From positions 186,001 to 250,000 of the forward strand of contig WSQC01000020.1 of NCBI GenBank assembly GCA_013248845.1: DNA of 64,000 bases, read 5' to 3'. Below the pieces are notes generated by a model that saw nothing but the letters and a program-made list of their open reading frames with translations, ran no database searches and had not been told where the DNA came from. Origin of the DNA: Passalora sequoiae. Its lineage: Eukaryota > Ascomycota > Dothideomycetes > Mycosphaerellales > Mycosphaerellaceae. This document shows, piece after piece, positions 1 to 10,863 of this stretch (positions are counted from its first letter, which is position 1; each line of letters starts with the position of its first letter). A program made the translations under genes and the position numbers.

Positions 1-109
1 CTTGGCAATTGCTCGCTTTGTGATGCCACTTCTGAAAATACCGAGACTTTTCGAACATGGCTCATTCAACTACCAATAGGCGCATTCTCTTGCGTCGTTG
101 GCTCATATC

Positions 110-1720
110 TTATGCAATTCTCCTACTCAACCTCCTGTTCTCACGCTGTCGCAGAATCTTCTTCTCTTCTCTTCGTCTCTTCTTCCAGCCACGGTTCAGA
201 TCACCACGATTCTCGTAAAACCACTTTCGAAACTCACTCTCTTCCTTCTTGCCTTCCGCCTTTTCGTTCTCTGCAATCGCATCTAGCGTCACGTCATGAT
301 CGACATCATTCATATCCTCATCTGAGTCATTTTCGGTTGCGAACGAGAAGTCAAATACCTTGCCGATCGCAGCTGTATCTGGTGTAGGTGCAGCAGAGCG
401 TGTACTTCGTGACTCGAGGTCTTCTTTCGTTCGCGGCGTTTGTGGTACCAAATTCTCCGCCACGATCTCATCTTCGTCCTGCGCATCCCCAGAAAAGAAG
501 CTGAAGGAGGTGTCTATAGGTGATGGTTTGTTGGGTCTCGGCGCCGTTGGCTGCGGCGTGGTGACTCGCTTGAACGACTTGGCGAAGGCAAGTGCTTCCG
601 CAGAAGGCATTGCACTGTCGACCGGTATCGAATTCTGCATTTCACGCTCGACAGACGTGTTAGTAGCCGTATTGGTTTTCGCTTCGTTGAGCTGCCGGTC
701 GACACGGTCATCCTCGTTCTCATCGTCTTCGAGTTCCCGATCACTAGTCGACGCTTCACTGTGGGAAATTGATGACGCGCTGGAATGGTCGTCCTCTGCA
801 GGTGCTTTCTTCGTTCTTTTGGGCGGCGTCTTTGCTCGCACTGCAGGTGCCTCTTCAACCTCAGATTCCGACTCCGACTCCGAATCTTCGTTGGCACCAC
901 GTTCAACATTGACATTGGCCTCATGATCCTCCGCAGTCGCAGACTCGGGCACAGGCTCAAGCACTTCTTGTATCTTCTTACTTCGTTTCCACTTGTTAGC
1001 TGGCGGCTCGGCCTCGACCACATCTCCGTTCTCATCAACCCAGCCAATACCTTCTTCGTACGCGGCCGGCTTCTTGTACCCTTTTGCAGATATTGCGCCA
1101 AGCTTAGTCGTCTTTGCGCCTTCTCTGACAATAGTCTCCTTCCCAGCTTTGCGCTTGCTCTCGCTTTTCTCTTTCTTCTCCTTCGTCTTACTTTTCTTAG
1201 GATTCTTCTCATCTACAGTCTTGTTCGGCGGCACCACCGTCTTGAAGCGCAACTTTTTGCCCTCTGTGCTGTCTTTGTCGCCTTCTTTCTTCTGCTTCTT
1301 GGCCTTGACACCGTCTGCCCAACCTCGCTTGACATGCCGTCCTTCTGGTAACTCGTAGCCTCCTATGACACCTTCTTCTCGCTTTCGCTTCTCCTTCTTT
1401 GCCTTCTTTCTTGCCTTGCGATCCGCTTCGTCTTGAACAGCTTCTTCTAAGGCATCGTCGATCTTGCGTTTTTTTTCAGGCTTGGCTTTCTCGATCTTGA
1501 CTTTGGAGCCCTTCAATGTCGTGCCGTTGAACTTCTTCTTGAGCTTCTCTGCCTCCATTGCAGGGAGCTCCACGTAGCCGAATGCACGTTCCGGAAAGGT
1601 CTCGATTGTGTGGAAGCTGATGTTGGAAGCTCGCGGTTGGAGCGATGCGGGGATGTAACGGTCAAGAAGTGTTTCGCTGAAGGGTGTAATGTGTAGTCGT
1701 ACATAATCAGCTTCGGCCAT
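110..1720 (-). CDS. NOP8: Nop8/NOL8-like nucleolar RRM protein
   Basis: 536-residue single-exon protein. Residues about 6-84 read as a divergent RNA-recognition motif (starting RLHITPFSETLLDRYIPA, with an FGYVELP strand and ending KVKIEKAKPEKKRK). A long charged region rich in KKxK stretches and acidic Ser/Glu blocks (SESESESEVEE) follows. The last ~40 residues are basic and aromatic (FRKWFYENRGDLNRGWKKRRRE). This order of N-terminal RRM, disordered acidic/basic middle and basic Trp-containing tail is that of fungal Nop8 and animal NOL8, nucleolar factors of 60S ribosome assembly that work with Nip7. Multiple Lys/Arg clusters would serve as nuclear and nucleolar signals. The start is the first ATG, directly before the RRM. 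Assignment rests on architecture and remembered family motifs, not on an alignment. Confidence 0.82.
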   Translation of the reverse strand: MAEADYVRLHITPFSETLLDRYIPASLQPRASNISFHTIETFPERAFGYVELPAMEAEKLKKKFNGTTLKGSKVKIEKAKPEKKRKIDDALEEAVQDEADRKARKKAKKEKRKREEGVIGGYELPEGRHVKRGWADGVKAKKQKKEGDKDSTEGKKLRFKTVVPPNKTVDEKNPKKSKTKEKKEKSESKRKAGKETIVREGAKTTKLGAISAKGYKKPAAYEEGIGWVDENGDVVEAEPPANKWKRSKKIQEVLEPVPESATAEDHEANVNVERGANEDSESESESEVEEAPAVRAKTPPKRTKKAPAEDDHSSASSISHSEASTSDRELEDDENEDDRVDRQLNEAKTNTATNTSVEREMQNSIPVDSAMPSAEALAFAKSFKRVTTPQPTAPRPNKPSPIDTSFSFFSGDAQDEDEIVAENLVPQTPRTKEDLESRSTRSAAPTPDTAAIGKVFDFSFATENDSDEDMNDVDHDVTLDAIAENEKAEGKKEESEFRKWFYENRGDLNRGWKKRRREEKKILRQRENRRLSRRIA

Positions 1721-2932
1721 ATCCTTTATTGATCGAGACCAATGCCATCAAATACAATTTGGCGATAGATAGCAAATGAGTATTTACATGTACACTTCGA
1801 GAAGTCTCGACTTTCGAAGATCAGCTTGGGCTCTTAAGAATGATCCTTGCAGAACGCGTGATCCGTGCACCAAGGTTGTGGATCTCTTCTGGACAACACT
1901 CTGCTAGAAGACACCAGAGACACTACATACATCGACAATTAATAACGGCACTGTGATTGAAGCTTGAAGACGATCTGCACTTACCCACCCCTACGCTATG
2001 ATCGGAGCTCACGTGTAGCGCGCGAATTGTGCGCGGCGAGACATGTATCATCGTGGTGAGAATGGAAGCACGACATCGTATGTGCTCGGGCTGAATCGAT
2101 GATATGCAAACACAGTCTGTACATAATCCAGACGAAGGCTCATTTCTGCTGATCGAGCAGTGCCCCGCCAAGCAGTAACACGGGACAGATATAGCCACGA
2201 GGGAAGACAGCCACATTGGGATTTTGGATAGTGTCATCGGGAGTCAGACTCCTGGTGACAGGGAAAGCGGAACATGCATGGCGATGCTGGATGAATTCCA
2301 TATTCAGACGTCCGCCGTTTCCCTTACTAGACGCCACTCTTCGACGAATGTAAGTCTTGCGCCCTGACCAGAAACCCAAGCCTCACTTTTTTGAAGTACG
2401 CGCGCGTAGTCAAGCGCCTGTCACAGTATGCCTACGAGAAGCGTTCCGCTTGATCTGTCACCGAGGAGTCATGCTATAGGTGATGCTACTTGATAATGCC
2501 CATCGTGTTACAAGCTGGTCAGATCTACCCACTCACGCTGCAGTGCCGTGAGCGCGAGGTATCGAAATTCATCTGCTATGCGCCCAACAGGGCTGCGGGA
2601 TACTGAGGCATGGCGATGCTCCAAGGAATGCTCATGCGCGACAGTGTAGCGCAGCTTCCGCTAGGCTGCGATTTTCAGTTGCTCTTGTGTTCGCAGTCGA
2701 TTCTTGGGGTGGCATGGCTGGTACAGATATATCGACGAACGGCGTGCGAGGCTGACTGTTGGCTTGGTTGCTGGGAGGACTATGCACAAGGAGGAACCGT
2801 CTGCAAGCTCGCTACCTATTTGAAACAACGCTCAAGACATCTTGAACTCTCAGACAGCATTGGTGTTCTACATCGCTCTCTGCGGGGTCCTAGATACACC
2901 ACCCATGTTCACAGCTCCAGCGCCTCGACGAC
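1721..2932. other. intergenic, no gene seen
   Basis: About 1.2 kb between the NOP8-like start and the decayed F-box-like gene. Only short overlapping frames on both strands, none with a recognisable motif. The part next to 1720 presumably holds the NOP8 promoter. Confidence 0.5.
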
Positions 2933-3901
2933 TCACCATCCCGTCCGCGAATCTACCTGATTATCCAAACTATACAGCTGCTGCAAATTCTTCCAGCAAT
3001 CGTCCAATACACCATCATGACTCTGCAGCTTCAGCACAAGACACAGTGCCTCTTTCACGGGACAATAAAAGATCCTAGAGCCTTGCACACGCGCGAAAAC
3101 AGCAACTCCCAAGTGCTCCGAAACCGATTTGCCGCCGAAGTCATACCTGTTGCCCGTCGACATCCATCGTTTCCTCGGCGGCCGCGAGACAGTGACGCGC
3201 TCGCCTCTCCCATAGATAGTAGTGCAAAGAACCGGCACGGACGCAGGTATGAGCTTCGTGCAGTTCATCCACGATCGCAACTTCGGGCTGAAATGCTCCA
3301 GGTAGAAGATGTTCTTGCTGTAGAAGATTTTGAGACATTCGAAGCGTAGTTTACAGCATGTACGCGTGACGGCTGGTTGGACGAGGCGCCGTGTTCCTTT
3401 GTGTTAAGATGCGCCGGAAAGTGCTGGGTGATTCGTGTGCCCGCGTTGTTCCAGCGCGCTGAAGACGTCGATCGCGTCGTCTTTTGTGCTGTGGATCACG
3501 GCAAATTCGAGGATGTTTACAACGAGCTTGTCAGGCAGATCGGATAGGCGAGATGGCTCCATATAGGCGCAACGCTTCTTGTGCCCGCCAATGCGGTGCC
3601 GCATCTCTTGTAGCCTCGTGACAGCAAACGGCTTGTCCGCCGTATCAGGTGCTAATTCTGATGAAGTCTTGGGGTTGTATTCGAGATTGAGATCATTTAT
3701 CATTAGCCTTTGTGCATTCTCTCCTTGTTGCCTGGGCGCTTCCGTGCCATGATCGTTCAAATGCACTTGAGCGTTCTCACTATGCGAAGTCGTAGCTGCT
3801 GAAGTACCCTCAGAGGGAGCTACTGTCTTAGAGAGTATTGACAGCAAATAAGACAACCATCGACGCCGTAAGTGCGCGTAAAATCCTTCTCGAAAGCGCA
3901 C
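2933..3901 (-). pseudogene. F-box-like protein interrupted by an in-frame TAA
   Basis: One reading frame runs from 3901 down to 2933 and is broken once, by TAA at 3406-3404. Upstream of the stop is an F-box-like helix (RLSDLPDKLVVNILEFAV). Directly after it the same frame continues with QPAVTRTCCKLRFECLKIFY and SKNIFYLEHFSPKLRSW, the motif typical of the many Dothideomycete proteins with a short F-box-like N-terminus (QPALTRTCRQLRxExLxIFY). Similarity on both sides of the stop in one frame argues for one gene with a nonsense change; CAA to TAA would explain it. An intron removing the stop is possible only with a poor donor (GTCTTC), so it is less likely. Function is unknown; such families are large and of low conservation. 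Confidence 0.55.
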
Positions 3902-4148
3902 GAAGATGAAAGGACTTGTTTTGTCGAGATTGCTCCAACTTCAGCTTATAATGTGAACTGACGTGCGTTCACAAGCTCATGACGCCGCAAAGCCGCTGAT
4001 ACGCAAGGAGAACTCCTGATGCAAGAATGTGTTATGGCGGACCGCACTGCACTGAGCGATGCGACCGTAGGTGGGCGTCTGTTTCGTACAGTCTCGCCAG
4101 CCATGCTCAGCGTTGCAGTCATCGAAGCCGTGTATAAAGGCTGCTGCT

Positions 4149-4733
4149 CTACGGCGCCCAAATCAAGGCTCGGATCTGTTCCTGCCTGGGCACTACGATT
4201 GAATCCGCTATATCCGGTGGTGGACCGTAAGTCCACCACCAGGTTGCTCCTAGTCTCATCCATGGCCTGCCGAATACATGTGGACAACGTTCAATCCACA
4301 AATGACGTGTCATGTACTGCATGCTCTCCTTGTGTTGAGTCCAGCAGAAAGTGACCCTCCACTTCCCTGACCGATCAAGCGTGTAATACGACGACCAATA
4401 TGTCCATAGCCTATTGTCGAAGAGGTGAGGAGTGCACATGACTGTGCAGTTCTCGATTTGTTCTAAGTCCGCTTCGTTGATGGAAAGTATGGAATCGAAT
4501 TCGGGATCGTCTCCGTTGAGGACGAATCGTGATCTTTGCCAGTATGACCGGTATGCCGCTCGGTAGATCCTGCCAGCTTCGGAATACGTCTGGCGACACA
4601 CCAGTAAAAGTGCCTTTTCAGGAGGCGAGGTATCGCGGAGCTGGACTTCTTCGTCAGCCACTGGAGCGAAGAGGTGCTCGTAGATATTGTCACGCAATTC
4701 TAAGGGTAGCATCAGCAGGTTTGTGGTGGCCAT
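4149..4733 (-). CDS. small F-box-like protein
   Basis: 194 residues in one exon. The N-terminus reads MLPLELRDNIYEHLFAPV (about residues 8-25), the LPxELRxxIYxHLF form of the F-box-like motif seen in many short Dothideomycete proteins. CRQTYSEAGRIYRAAYRSYW follows at about 46-65, matching the family's C-R-Q-x-x-x-E-x-x-x-x-Y region. The rest has many Trp and Tyr residues and no other known domain. Members of this class are usually uncharacterised and many have no demonstrated SCF role, so substrate recruitment for ubiquitylation is only a family-level guess. The gene lies 470 bp from the 3' end of UBC6 on the same strand. Confidence 0.6.
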   Translation of the reverse strand: MATTNLLMLPLELRDNIYEHLFAPVADEEVQLRDTSPPEKALLLVCRQTYSEAGRIYRAAYRSYWQRSRFVLNGDDPEFDSILSINEADLEQIENCTVMCTPHLFDNRLWTYWSSYYTLDRSGKWRVTFCWTQHKESMQYMTRHLWIERCPHVFGRPWMRLGATWWWTYGPPPDIADSIVVPRQEQIRALIWAP

Positions 4734-5203
4734 GTTGGTTGATGATGTGAGTGCTTCGTGACCCGTCGTTGAAGTGTACAGATCTGATCAATATATTTTG
4801 TGCGTGCGGTGAGGAGCAATACTAGTTCAAACAGCCGCTCCATAGAAGCTACTTGGGTAGCTAACAGGAAACTTGCTAATCAGCATAGGGACAGCCGTGT
4901 CGCCAAGCATGTTGGACCGCTGTCCGATACTTTTCGTGCCGAAAGGTTTGTGCACGCACCAGCTAGATAGTGGCCAAGGTGCTCACTCATATTGGTTTGT
5001 ATATTGTGCTGTGCCTGATGGTTGGGTGGATCAAACCACAAGTGCTGCTAGCCACAATGGCAATCGCGACTTGATGATATTCGGGCTGACTTGTACTTCT
5101 ACAACTGCTCATTCGCGGTGTCCATACGCCTCGCTAATGCATATGACTCGTCCGAAACGCCTCGCTAACCGTTATCATTGATATGGATTCACTCCCAATA
5201 CCC
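4734..5203. other. intergenic, no gene seen
   Basis: 470 bp holding the presumed promoter of the small F-box-like gene and the UBC6 3' region. Short frames only. Confidence 0.5.
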
Positions 5204-6043
5204 TCACGACTCCTGTTCACGGAGTAGCCTGGCAGATATTACGTACGCGAACAGGATGCCGCCTATTATCCAGTACTTGTTCCGTGCAAGCCAACTCTGC
5301 GGCGGATCTCCTACTTCTGTAGCCGCCGCATTAAAATTGGCTCGAGCTTTGTTCCGTGGTCTTGATCTGCTTGGCTCATCCGCCGTCGTCTCCGGCACAG
5401 TAACGGCACCCATCTTCCTCCCACTCTGCGGATCAATCCTTTCCTCCTCCATCCACTTCCAATTGTCATCGTCAAGCTCTGGAAACTGCTCTTTGAACCT
5501 CTTCCCTCCATCACCAGCTTTGATCGCTCCAAATCCTCTCGCGTTACCCAACCTCTTCTCCTCCGACACAGCACCTTCGCCAAGCCGTCTCGTTGTGCTG
5601 CCTCCACCTGTGCTGTTCCACCATCTCGTCCTTTTCGCGAGCTCTTTCCTCTCTTCAGGTCTCGCACTGATTGACCCTGTCGTCATCTCCTCGCTGGTCA
5701 TGAAACTCAGTACTCCTAACAGAATTGTGGAGACCTCCCATGCCGGATTGAAGGACTTGGGATGGAAGTCGCTGATGCTTAGACATAAGCGCTCGCTACA
5801 GCGAAATCGGCCTGAGGGAGTGTGCATGCGTATGGCAGGTGGAGCGAAGGGGTAATCGGAGGGGAAAACGAGAGTGCCCCAGTATTGACCGCCAGCGTAC
5901 ACTGTGTCTGGTGGGCCGGTGAGGATGTAGTGCCATTCGAGGATGTTGGACTCGGAAGGGTGGGCGGAGATGAACTCAGGAGGCGATTTTTGTATTGCTT
6001 GGTATTCGCGTGTGAGGCGCTTGTGCGCAGCTTTGGTCGCCAT
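5204..6043 (-). CDS. UBC6: ER tail-anchored ubiquitin-conjugating enzyme E2 (Ubc6)
   Basis: 279 residues. A UBC fold fills residues about 5-155, with the Ubc6-type signatures FPSDYPFAPPAIRMHTPSGR and RLCLSISDFHP; Cys87 in RLCLS falls at the same number as the catalytic Cys of yeast Ubc6. A charged, presumably flexible linker (residues ~160-250) leads to a single hydrophobic segment near the C-terminus (YWIIGGILFAYVISARLL), a tail anchor in the ER membrane. By family knowledge the enzyme works with the Doa10 ligase in ER-associated degradation and can modify Ser/Thr as well as Lys. Single exon; the start is the first ATG, right before KAAHKRLTREYQAI, the usual Ubc6 N-terminus. Confidence 0.95.
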   Translation of the reverse strand: MATKAAHKRLTREYQAIQKSPPEFISAHPSESNILEWHYILTGPPDTVYAGGQYWGTLVFPSDYPFAPPAIRMHTPSGRFRCSERLCLSISDFHPKSFNPAWEVSTILLGVLSFMTSEEMTTGSISARPEERKELAKRTRWWNSTGGGSTTRRLGEGAVSEEKRLGNARGFGAIKAGDGGKRFKEQFPELDDDNWKWMEEERIDPQSGRKMGAVTVPETTADEPSRSRPRNKARANFNAAATEVGDPPQSWLARNKYWIIGGILFAYVISARLLREQES

Positions 6044-6566
6044 TTCGCTGATGCCGGTGTGAGTTGCGGGCGAAGGATGTCGTGAATCCGCAGTAAATCT
6101 TGATGTTCTCGTTGAAAGAGTTTTGATACCGATGGTGTTCCGATCGATCGCTCGCGGATTAGCCCGTAAGTGGTATTATCGAGCCAGAGGTTACGTAGAG
6201 TGGAGTATCGTGAACAGTTATTATCTGGTCAGTCGTCGTTTCTGTAGAGTGAGCTTCTCAGGCACCCAGGCACCGAGGCACCCTAGCAGAATGCTTGGCG
6301 CAGGCTTCTTCCTGATCTGCAGCTTCCTTGTCATCTGCTACTCCAGGACTTCACAGAATGGCCGTGGACTACGGCCATGATGCGGTATGTACGCTTCTTT
6401 ACTCGAATATGTATGCGGCTGAGCTGCAGCAACCGGCCGATGCCCATGCAAGTGCGACACGACTTTCAATGGCGAATTGGTCCGCAGGCTGCTCCGTAGC
6501 ACATGCGCGCGTAGAATGACCATTCACGCATGGCATGATATATTCGCAGTGCCGGGGCTGCCCGTC
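6044..6566. other. intergenic, no gene seen
   Basis: Contains the presumed UBC6 promoter. No supported gene. Coding-like sequence resumes with the decayed STAND gene near 6567. Confidence 0.45.
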
Positions 6567-8905
6567 ATGTCGAACCTTACGTCCAATCTCTTGTCATCAT
6601 GGCTATTCCACGTAGTGGTTGACACTCTGACAACAGATTACAATTTGGACCAAGTATGGGACAATGTAGTCGCTAGGTGCAACATGAAATACGAAAACCT
6701 GAACGAGCAGAAGTTGATTCCGGTTAACGCGGTGCTTAGCATCATCACTCCATCAAAGGAACGCAGTGTAGAAAAGTGTGACGCCGCGCGAGAGTTCCCG
6801 AGCAAGACATTAGTGTGTATTCAGCGTTTCGGCGATGCCACCGCCCAAGTCGTCAGCATGGTATTTGGGCCAACTCAGTAATGCTTCAACGCAATGAACT
6901 TCGTCTTCAAAGCATGCCAGAACTTCAATGAGGTCTTGACAACATCACTATTCTCATGGAACGAGTCAGCGCATTCATGGAGAGGCTCAAAATATACGTG
7001 GACAACCAGTATGTAGAAACAAAACTGGAATGGCACATGAGATCCTCTGTATATAAGGGTTTGGAGCACTTCTGTACCATCATGGGCCTCGCACAAAAAG
7101 TCACTCGCGGCTGGAAAGGCAAATTCAATTTGGCCCTTGGTATTGGAATTTTGGGGGAAGATGGCGGTGTGAGCGGTGTGAAAGATGCATTGGCCAGACA
7201 GGAGACGCTCGTGGTCACTGTCACTAGGGTAGAGATCACGTTCACTGTGAAGACCATGAGTGAAGCTGCCAGAAATCTTCCTGGCCAGGATTTGAAGCTT
7301 GATGAGATCTCGGCCAGTTTGGCAAAGAACACAGAAGCCCTGGAGAAAGCCAATGACAGCCTGCAAAAGAACAGTAACACATCAGAGAACAACAGCGTAC
7401 AGCTTGGACATCTGCAGCTGGTCGTGCAACGTCGCAGCGAGGACGAAGCAGACAAGGAACGCATCATCGATATTATGGGAGCACTTCTCATAGACCCAAC
7501 AAAGCGGCCGTGGGTCGGACGATGGGACGAGCTCTGGGTCAAGCGTATCACAGGGACCAGAAATTGGCCGCTGGAGCAGAATGTGTATACGAAATGGACT
7601 GACACCAAAGTGAACATGCCCAATGTACTGAGTGTCAAAGTTGATGAAGGTTATGGTAAGAGCTATCTCTACAGCATTGTCGTTAATCACTTGTGAAGGA
7701 AATACTGCGAGGAGTCACGAGTGGGCCTTGCATATCACTATGATCAGGCCGAGGCTGTCGACAATTATGAACGAAGCAGCCCTATCAACAAAGCCTTGAG
7801 ATCCAACGTATATCAGCTTGTAGCCGAAGCTACGCCTTTGGGATGCGGGTATGCTTGACTTGTGAAGAAAGCGTGCGAGCACATGGCCAAGTTCGGGCGT
7901 ACTGAGGACCTTTGGAAATGATTAGTGCCAGATCTGGCCGCCAACTTGGAAGGCACGTTCTTCATAGTGCTCGACGACATCGATGAGTCAAAGCGTGAGT
8001 TTGGCAAGCAGCTTGAGAGCATTACCAGCCTGGTCAATTTCCCTGGAGAGTCGAATTTGCTCAAAGTGCGATTGTTCTATGCTGTTCGACCCAGAGCGAT
8101 GGATTTGCTCAGTCAGGACGCGATATCGGATGTAATCGAGATCCAGATACGGGGTCCTAGTGCCGATGGTGCTCTGAACGAGACAGACGTTCTGCTCTAA
8201 GCCAAGAAAAGACTTGATGATAAGGAGTTCTTCAAATCTGATAATGGCGTCTGGCATATAAGATGAAAACCTTTGCAACCGCTGAAGAGTCGTTCCGAAC
8301 ACTCTTGGACGAAAGTATGCGAGTGATCACTTTCGGAAATCCTGCTGAGTCAGCCGTGGACCTCATGGTTGATGTTCTGGCCAATCAAGGTGAGCACAAG
8401 GAGATCAATGGACATTCTCAACGCTTTGGAAGCTCGGCCGCACGAGAAAGTTGGTAAATGGTTGTTCGAGCTACTCGATTGGTACGCTGATCCTGAAGTT
8501 GTTATCCGTTAGCTTTGCGTGGCTGCGCCGCTACGTGGCAGTCTTGACGTGGGTTCGAGGCTCGAAAAAGATCGCGAGATAGCAGAGTCTCACCTTCAAG
8601 CCGCCGGTCGACAAAAAGACGATAGGCGCGTGCAGTAGGCAAGGGATGTAAGCACAAGCAAATTGGCTGTGGCTTTGCCCGACTCTGCCAAACAGACTGG
8701 TCCTGGAAGTCCACTCAAAGCATCGTATGCAGCGCGGCTGGAGAAGCTCACTCGTCAAGATTTCGTTCAACGTTTGATGCTTTACGGGAGCAACACACGA
8801 CTGACGCTCGCACGTCTGTGCCATCTCGTTGGAGATGATAGCTGGGGATCTCAGACCGTCCCTGTAGTAATGCAGAAATCGCGCGGACGAAGCGCTACCT
8901 CTTAG
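6567..8905 (+). pseudogene. decayed STAND NTPase (Goodbye-type N-terminus plus NACHT/NTPase)
   Basis: Pieces of one large NLR-like gene in order. 6567-6878 encodes the start of a Goodbye-like helical domain (DYNLDQVWDNVV, FPSKTLVCIQRFGD). After TAA at 6879-6881 the frame goes on CFNAMNFVFKACQNFNEV, then a one-base shift near 6938 leads to MERVSAFMERLKIYVD (6956 onward). Next come a Walker A-like KVDEGYGKSYL near 7640-7670 and a Walker B-like FFIVLDDIDE near 7960-7990. Within this frame stops lie at 7694, 7856, 7919, 8198 and 8264. Further fragments (LEARPHEKVGKWLFELLDWY near 8420-8490; an open stretch 8663-8905) continue the tail. Intact relatives are thought to act in fungal non-self recognition. 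The 3' limit is uncertain; remnants may reach about 9.2 kb. Confidence 0.75.
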
Positions 8906-9426
8906 GAAGACCTCCCGGCAAGAGATCGGTCAGGATGTGGGTGCGAGCATTGCTTGGCATTTGGGAATTCATCTGGCTGGGAATCACTCTTGTCGGCATA
9001 CCTCGATGTCAGGATTTTCAGATCGTGTCGACCTGCTTTGAGGATCTAGACGAGCATTTGAAAGAGCACTCAGCCTCACGGTCTGAGCTGCGCTACATCG
9101 AGATCAGAGGCTTGCGAATTGCTGCGTATCTTTATAGTGATATACTCCAGGAACATACGTGCATGCAAAGGCTGGGTTGCCATAATGACTTTTATCGGAG
9201 GAGTTACGGTTACTGTATCGTTCGTTGTATTGCTGCAGCGCGAGAGGTCCTTGATGGTCCTAGCACGGTTCGGTCCTTTTGTGGAACCTTTGAGGTTGCC
9301 ACGACGTCGAGTATCTCTCAGTATCGGTCCAAGTCCGGTGCTAGACACACATGGTTCGCGAAAGGCATATATCCAAACATATCCATACTATAATACTCCA
9401 ATCAGCACGAATAACTCTGGTATACG
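8906..9426. other. possible tail of the decayed STAND gene, otherwise nothing clear
   Basis: Short open pieces on the plus strand (for example FEDLDEHLKEHSASRSELRY near 9040-9100) could be worn C-terminal STAND sequence, but no motif settles it. Confidence 0.3.
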
Positions 9427-10407
9427 CTATCCTGCTTCCGGCTGCCGACCCTGCCTTACCTCTTCTCGACCTATCACCTTCTCCGCCCGACACTCCCCAG
9501 CACGGGCACCGGCCCAATACATCCTCAAAAGCCCCCTCTCTGCCACCTCCAACTTCCTGAGCACCTCCCACCCACTATCCCCAATCCCAACCTCCTCCAT
9601 CATGAATTGACAATCCCAATCCCACTCCGCCACCTCCTTCCTCGTCATCTCCCTCCTCACAGTCGTCCCCACCTCCCTATTATGGCTAATACGAACTTGC
9701 CACCCCTTCGGCATATCCGGAATCCGCGCAAACTCCCTGCGTAACCCGTTTACCACGTCATCCATCGTCAACCCGATCATGTAGGCCGCGGGCTTGATCT
9801 TCTCGGGCTTGGCGTCATCGGTATAGCAGAGGTCGGCATCAACGTCGAAGGACATGGCGGCCATGTTGGGTTGCATTACGATCATTTTCCGCCAGGACGC
9901 TTCGGGGCGGTTAAAAGCAGAATAATGCTCCGTTCCGTCAAACTCAACGAATCCCTTATGTTTCCAGCTTCCGTGCGGGCGGTTACGGTACTTGTTCATG
10001 AATGGGTTGATGACGGGCTTAGTATACTTCTCCGGGTCTGTCGTTCTTTTGTCCTTCGGATTTGGAGCAACGACTAAGAGATGCTTGTACCGGTGCTTTT
10101 TGCTCATCTCGAGGAAGAGGGCACGGCGACAGAGGTGGGAGGATTGGATTGTTTCTTGCCAGTATTTGCTGATGCATTGTAAGCGTAGGAGGTCTGATAG
10201 AGGCAGATGCAGGAGGATCTGCTCGAAGGTTTCTGTTGGAAGGCCATTGATTGTTGTGGTCGTGCCTGGCATGACCGTGTCGTCCGTTTCCGAGATTTCA
10301 ATGCTACCGGGGTCGCAATCTGGACACTGAGCTGTCATGGTTCCGGAAGGCTCTAGCTCTTTCGCGAGGAGCTGTTCCAGTCTATGGTGAGCGAGCTTCC
10401 TGTCCAT
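9427..10407 (-). CDS. F-box protein
   Basis: 326 residues, single exon. A clear F-box covers residues about 54-98: INGLPTETFEQILLHLPLSD then LLRLQCISKYWQETIQSS, the common fungal arrangement with Leu-Pro at the start and the Q-x-I-S-K-x-W-x-x-x-I helix. The region between ~160 and 290 is conserved-looking and rich in Trp and Met (ASWRKMIVMQPNMAAMSF, LTMDDVVNGLRREFARIP). This SWRxMxxxQP pattern recurs in fungal F-box proteins of unknown target. By family it would bridge Skp1 of an SCF ubiquitin ligase to a substrate; the substrate cannot be inferred. Residues 1-50 look disordered. Confidence 0.85.
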   Translation of the reverse strand: MDRKLAHHRLEQLLAKELEPSGTMTAQCPDCDPGSIEISETDDTVMPGTTTTINGLPTETFEQILLHLPLSDLLRLQCISKYWQETIQSSHLCRRALFLEMSKKHRYKHLLVVAPNPKDKRTTDPEKYTKPVINPFMNKYRNRPHGSWKHKGFVEFDGTEHYSAFNRPEASWRKMIVMQPNMAAMSFDVDADLCYTDDAKPEKIKPAAYMIGLTMDDVVNGLRREFARIPDMPKGWQVRISHNREVGTTVRREMTRKEVAEWDWDCQFMMEEVGIGDSGWEVLRKLEVAERGLLRMYWAGARAGECRAEKVIGREEVRQGRQPEAG

Positions 10408-10863
10408 TTGCGCGGCGAATTTGGTTGAACAGTTGATACAAAATCACAGCTGTCTATACAACCTTGTATCGTTCGGTCCCAAGAAATAATTTTCAGGCAA
10501 AAGCCTTACTGACGCGCCAAGCATGTCCACGTAGGCAATCTGTTCTTATGCTCTCACCGTAATACAGTCGGCCAATTCGAGCGACATGCTAGCCCATTTC
10601 GTGATTCCAGATCTTTTTCTTTCATTGAATACGTTGCTTCGTTCGGTAGCTCTTGAGGGGCAGCCGCAGGAAATTTAACCTGTAGCTAAACTCATTGGTC
10701 GCGCGTCAGCTTATCTGATCACGACCAATCCTGCAGTCTAAGGACATCGACGTGTGATTGTTTTGATACAGAATTGTGGCATTCAAAGGAACACCACAGT
10801 TGACATGTTGCCGCACGAGTGCAAAATCTCCTCCGCCAAACTTCACACGTCCCCTACAACTTC
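10408..10863. other. intergenic, no gene seen
   Basis: About 450 bp between the F-box start and the 3' end of the PHD gene, on the same strand. Likely the F-box promoter plus the PHD gene 3' UTR. Confidence 0.5.

Noticed and set aside
360..1351. Long plus-strand Ser-rich and hydrophobic frames
   Set aside because: They are antisense shadows of the low-complexity NOP8-like gene.
2610..3078. Plus-strand frames of 116 and 78 codons
   Set aside because: They partly overlap the better-supported minus-strand F-box-like relic and show no motif.
8510..8570. Possible tRNA B-box (GTTCGAGGC near 8552)
   Set aside because: No matching A-box or cloverleaf nearby; it lies inside the decayed STAND gene.
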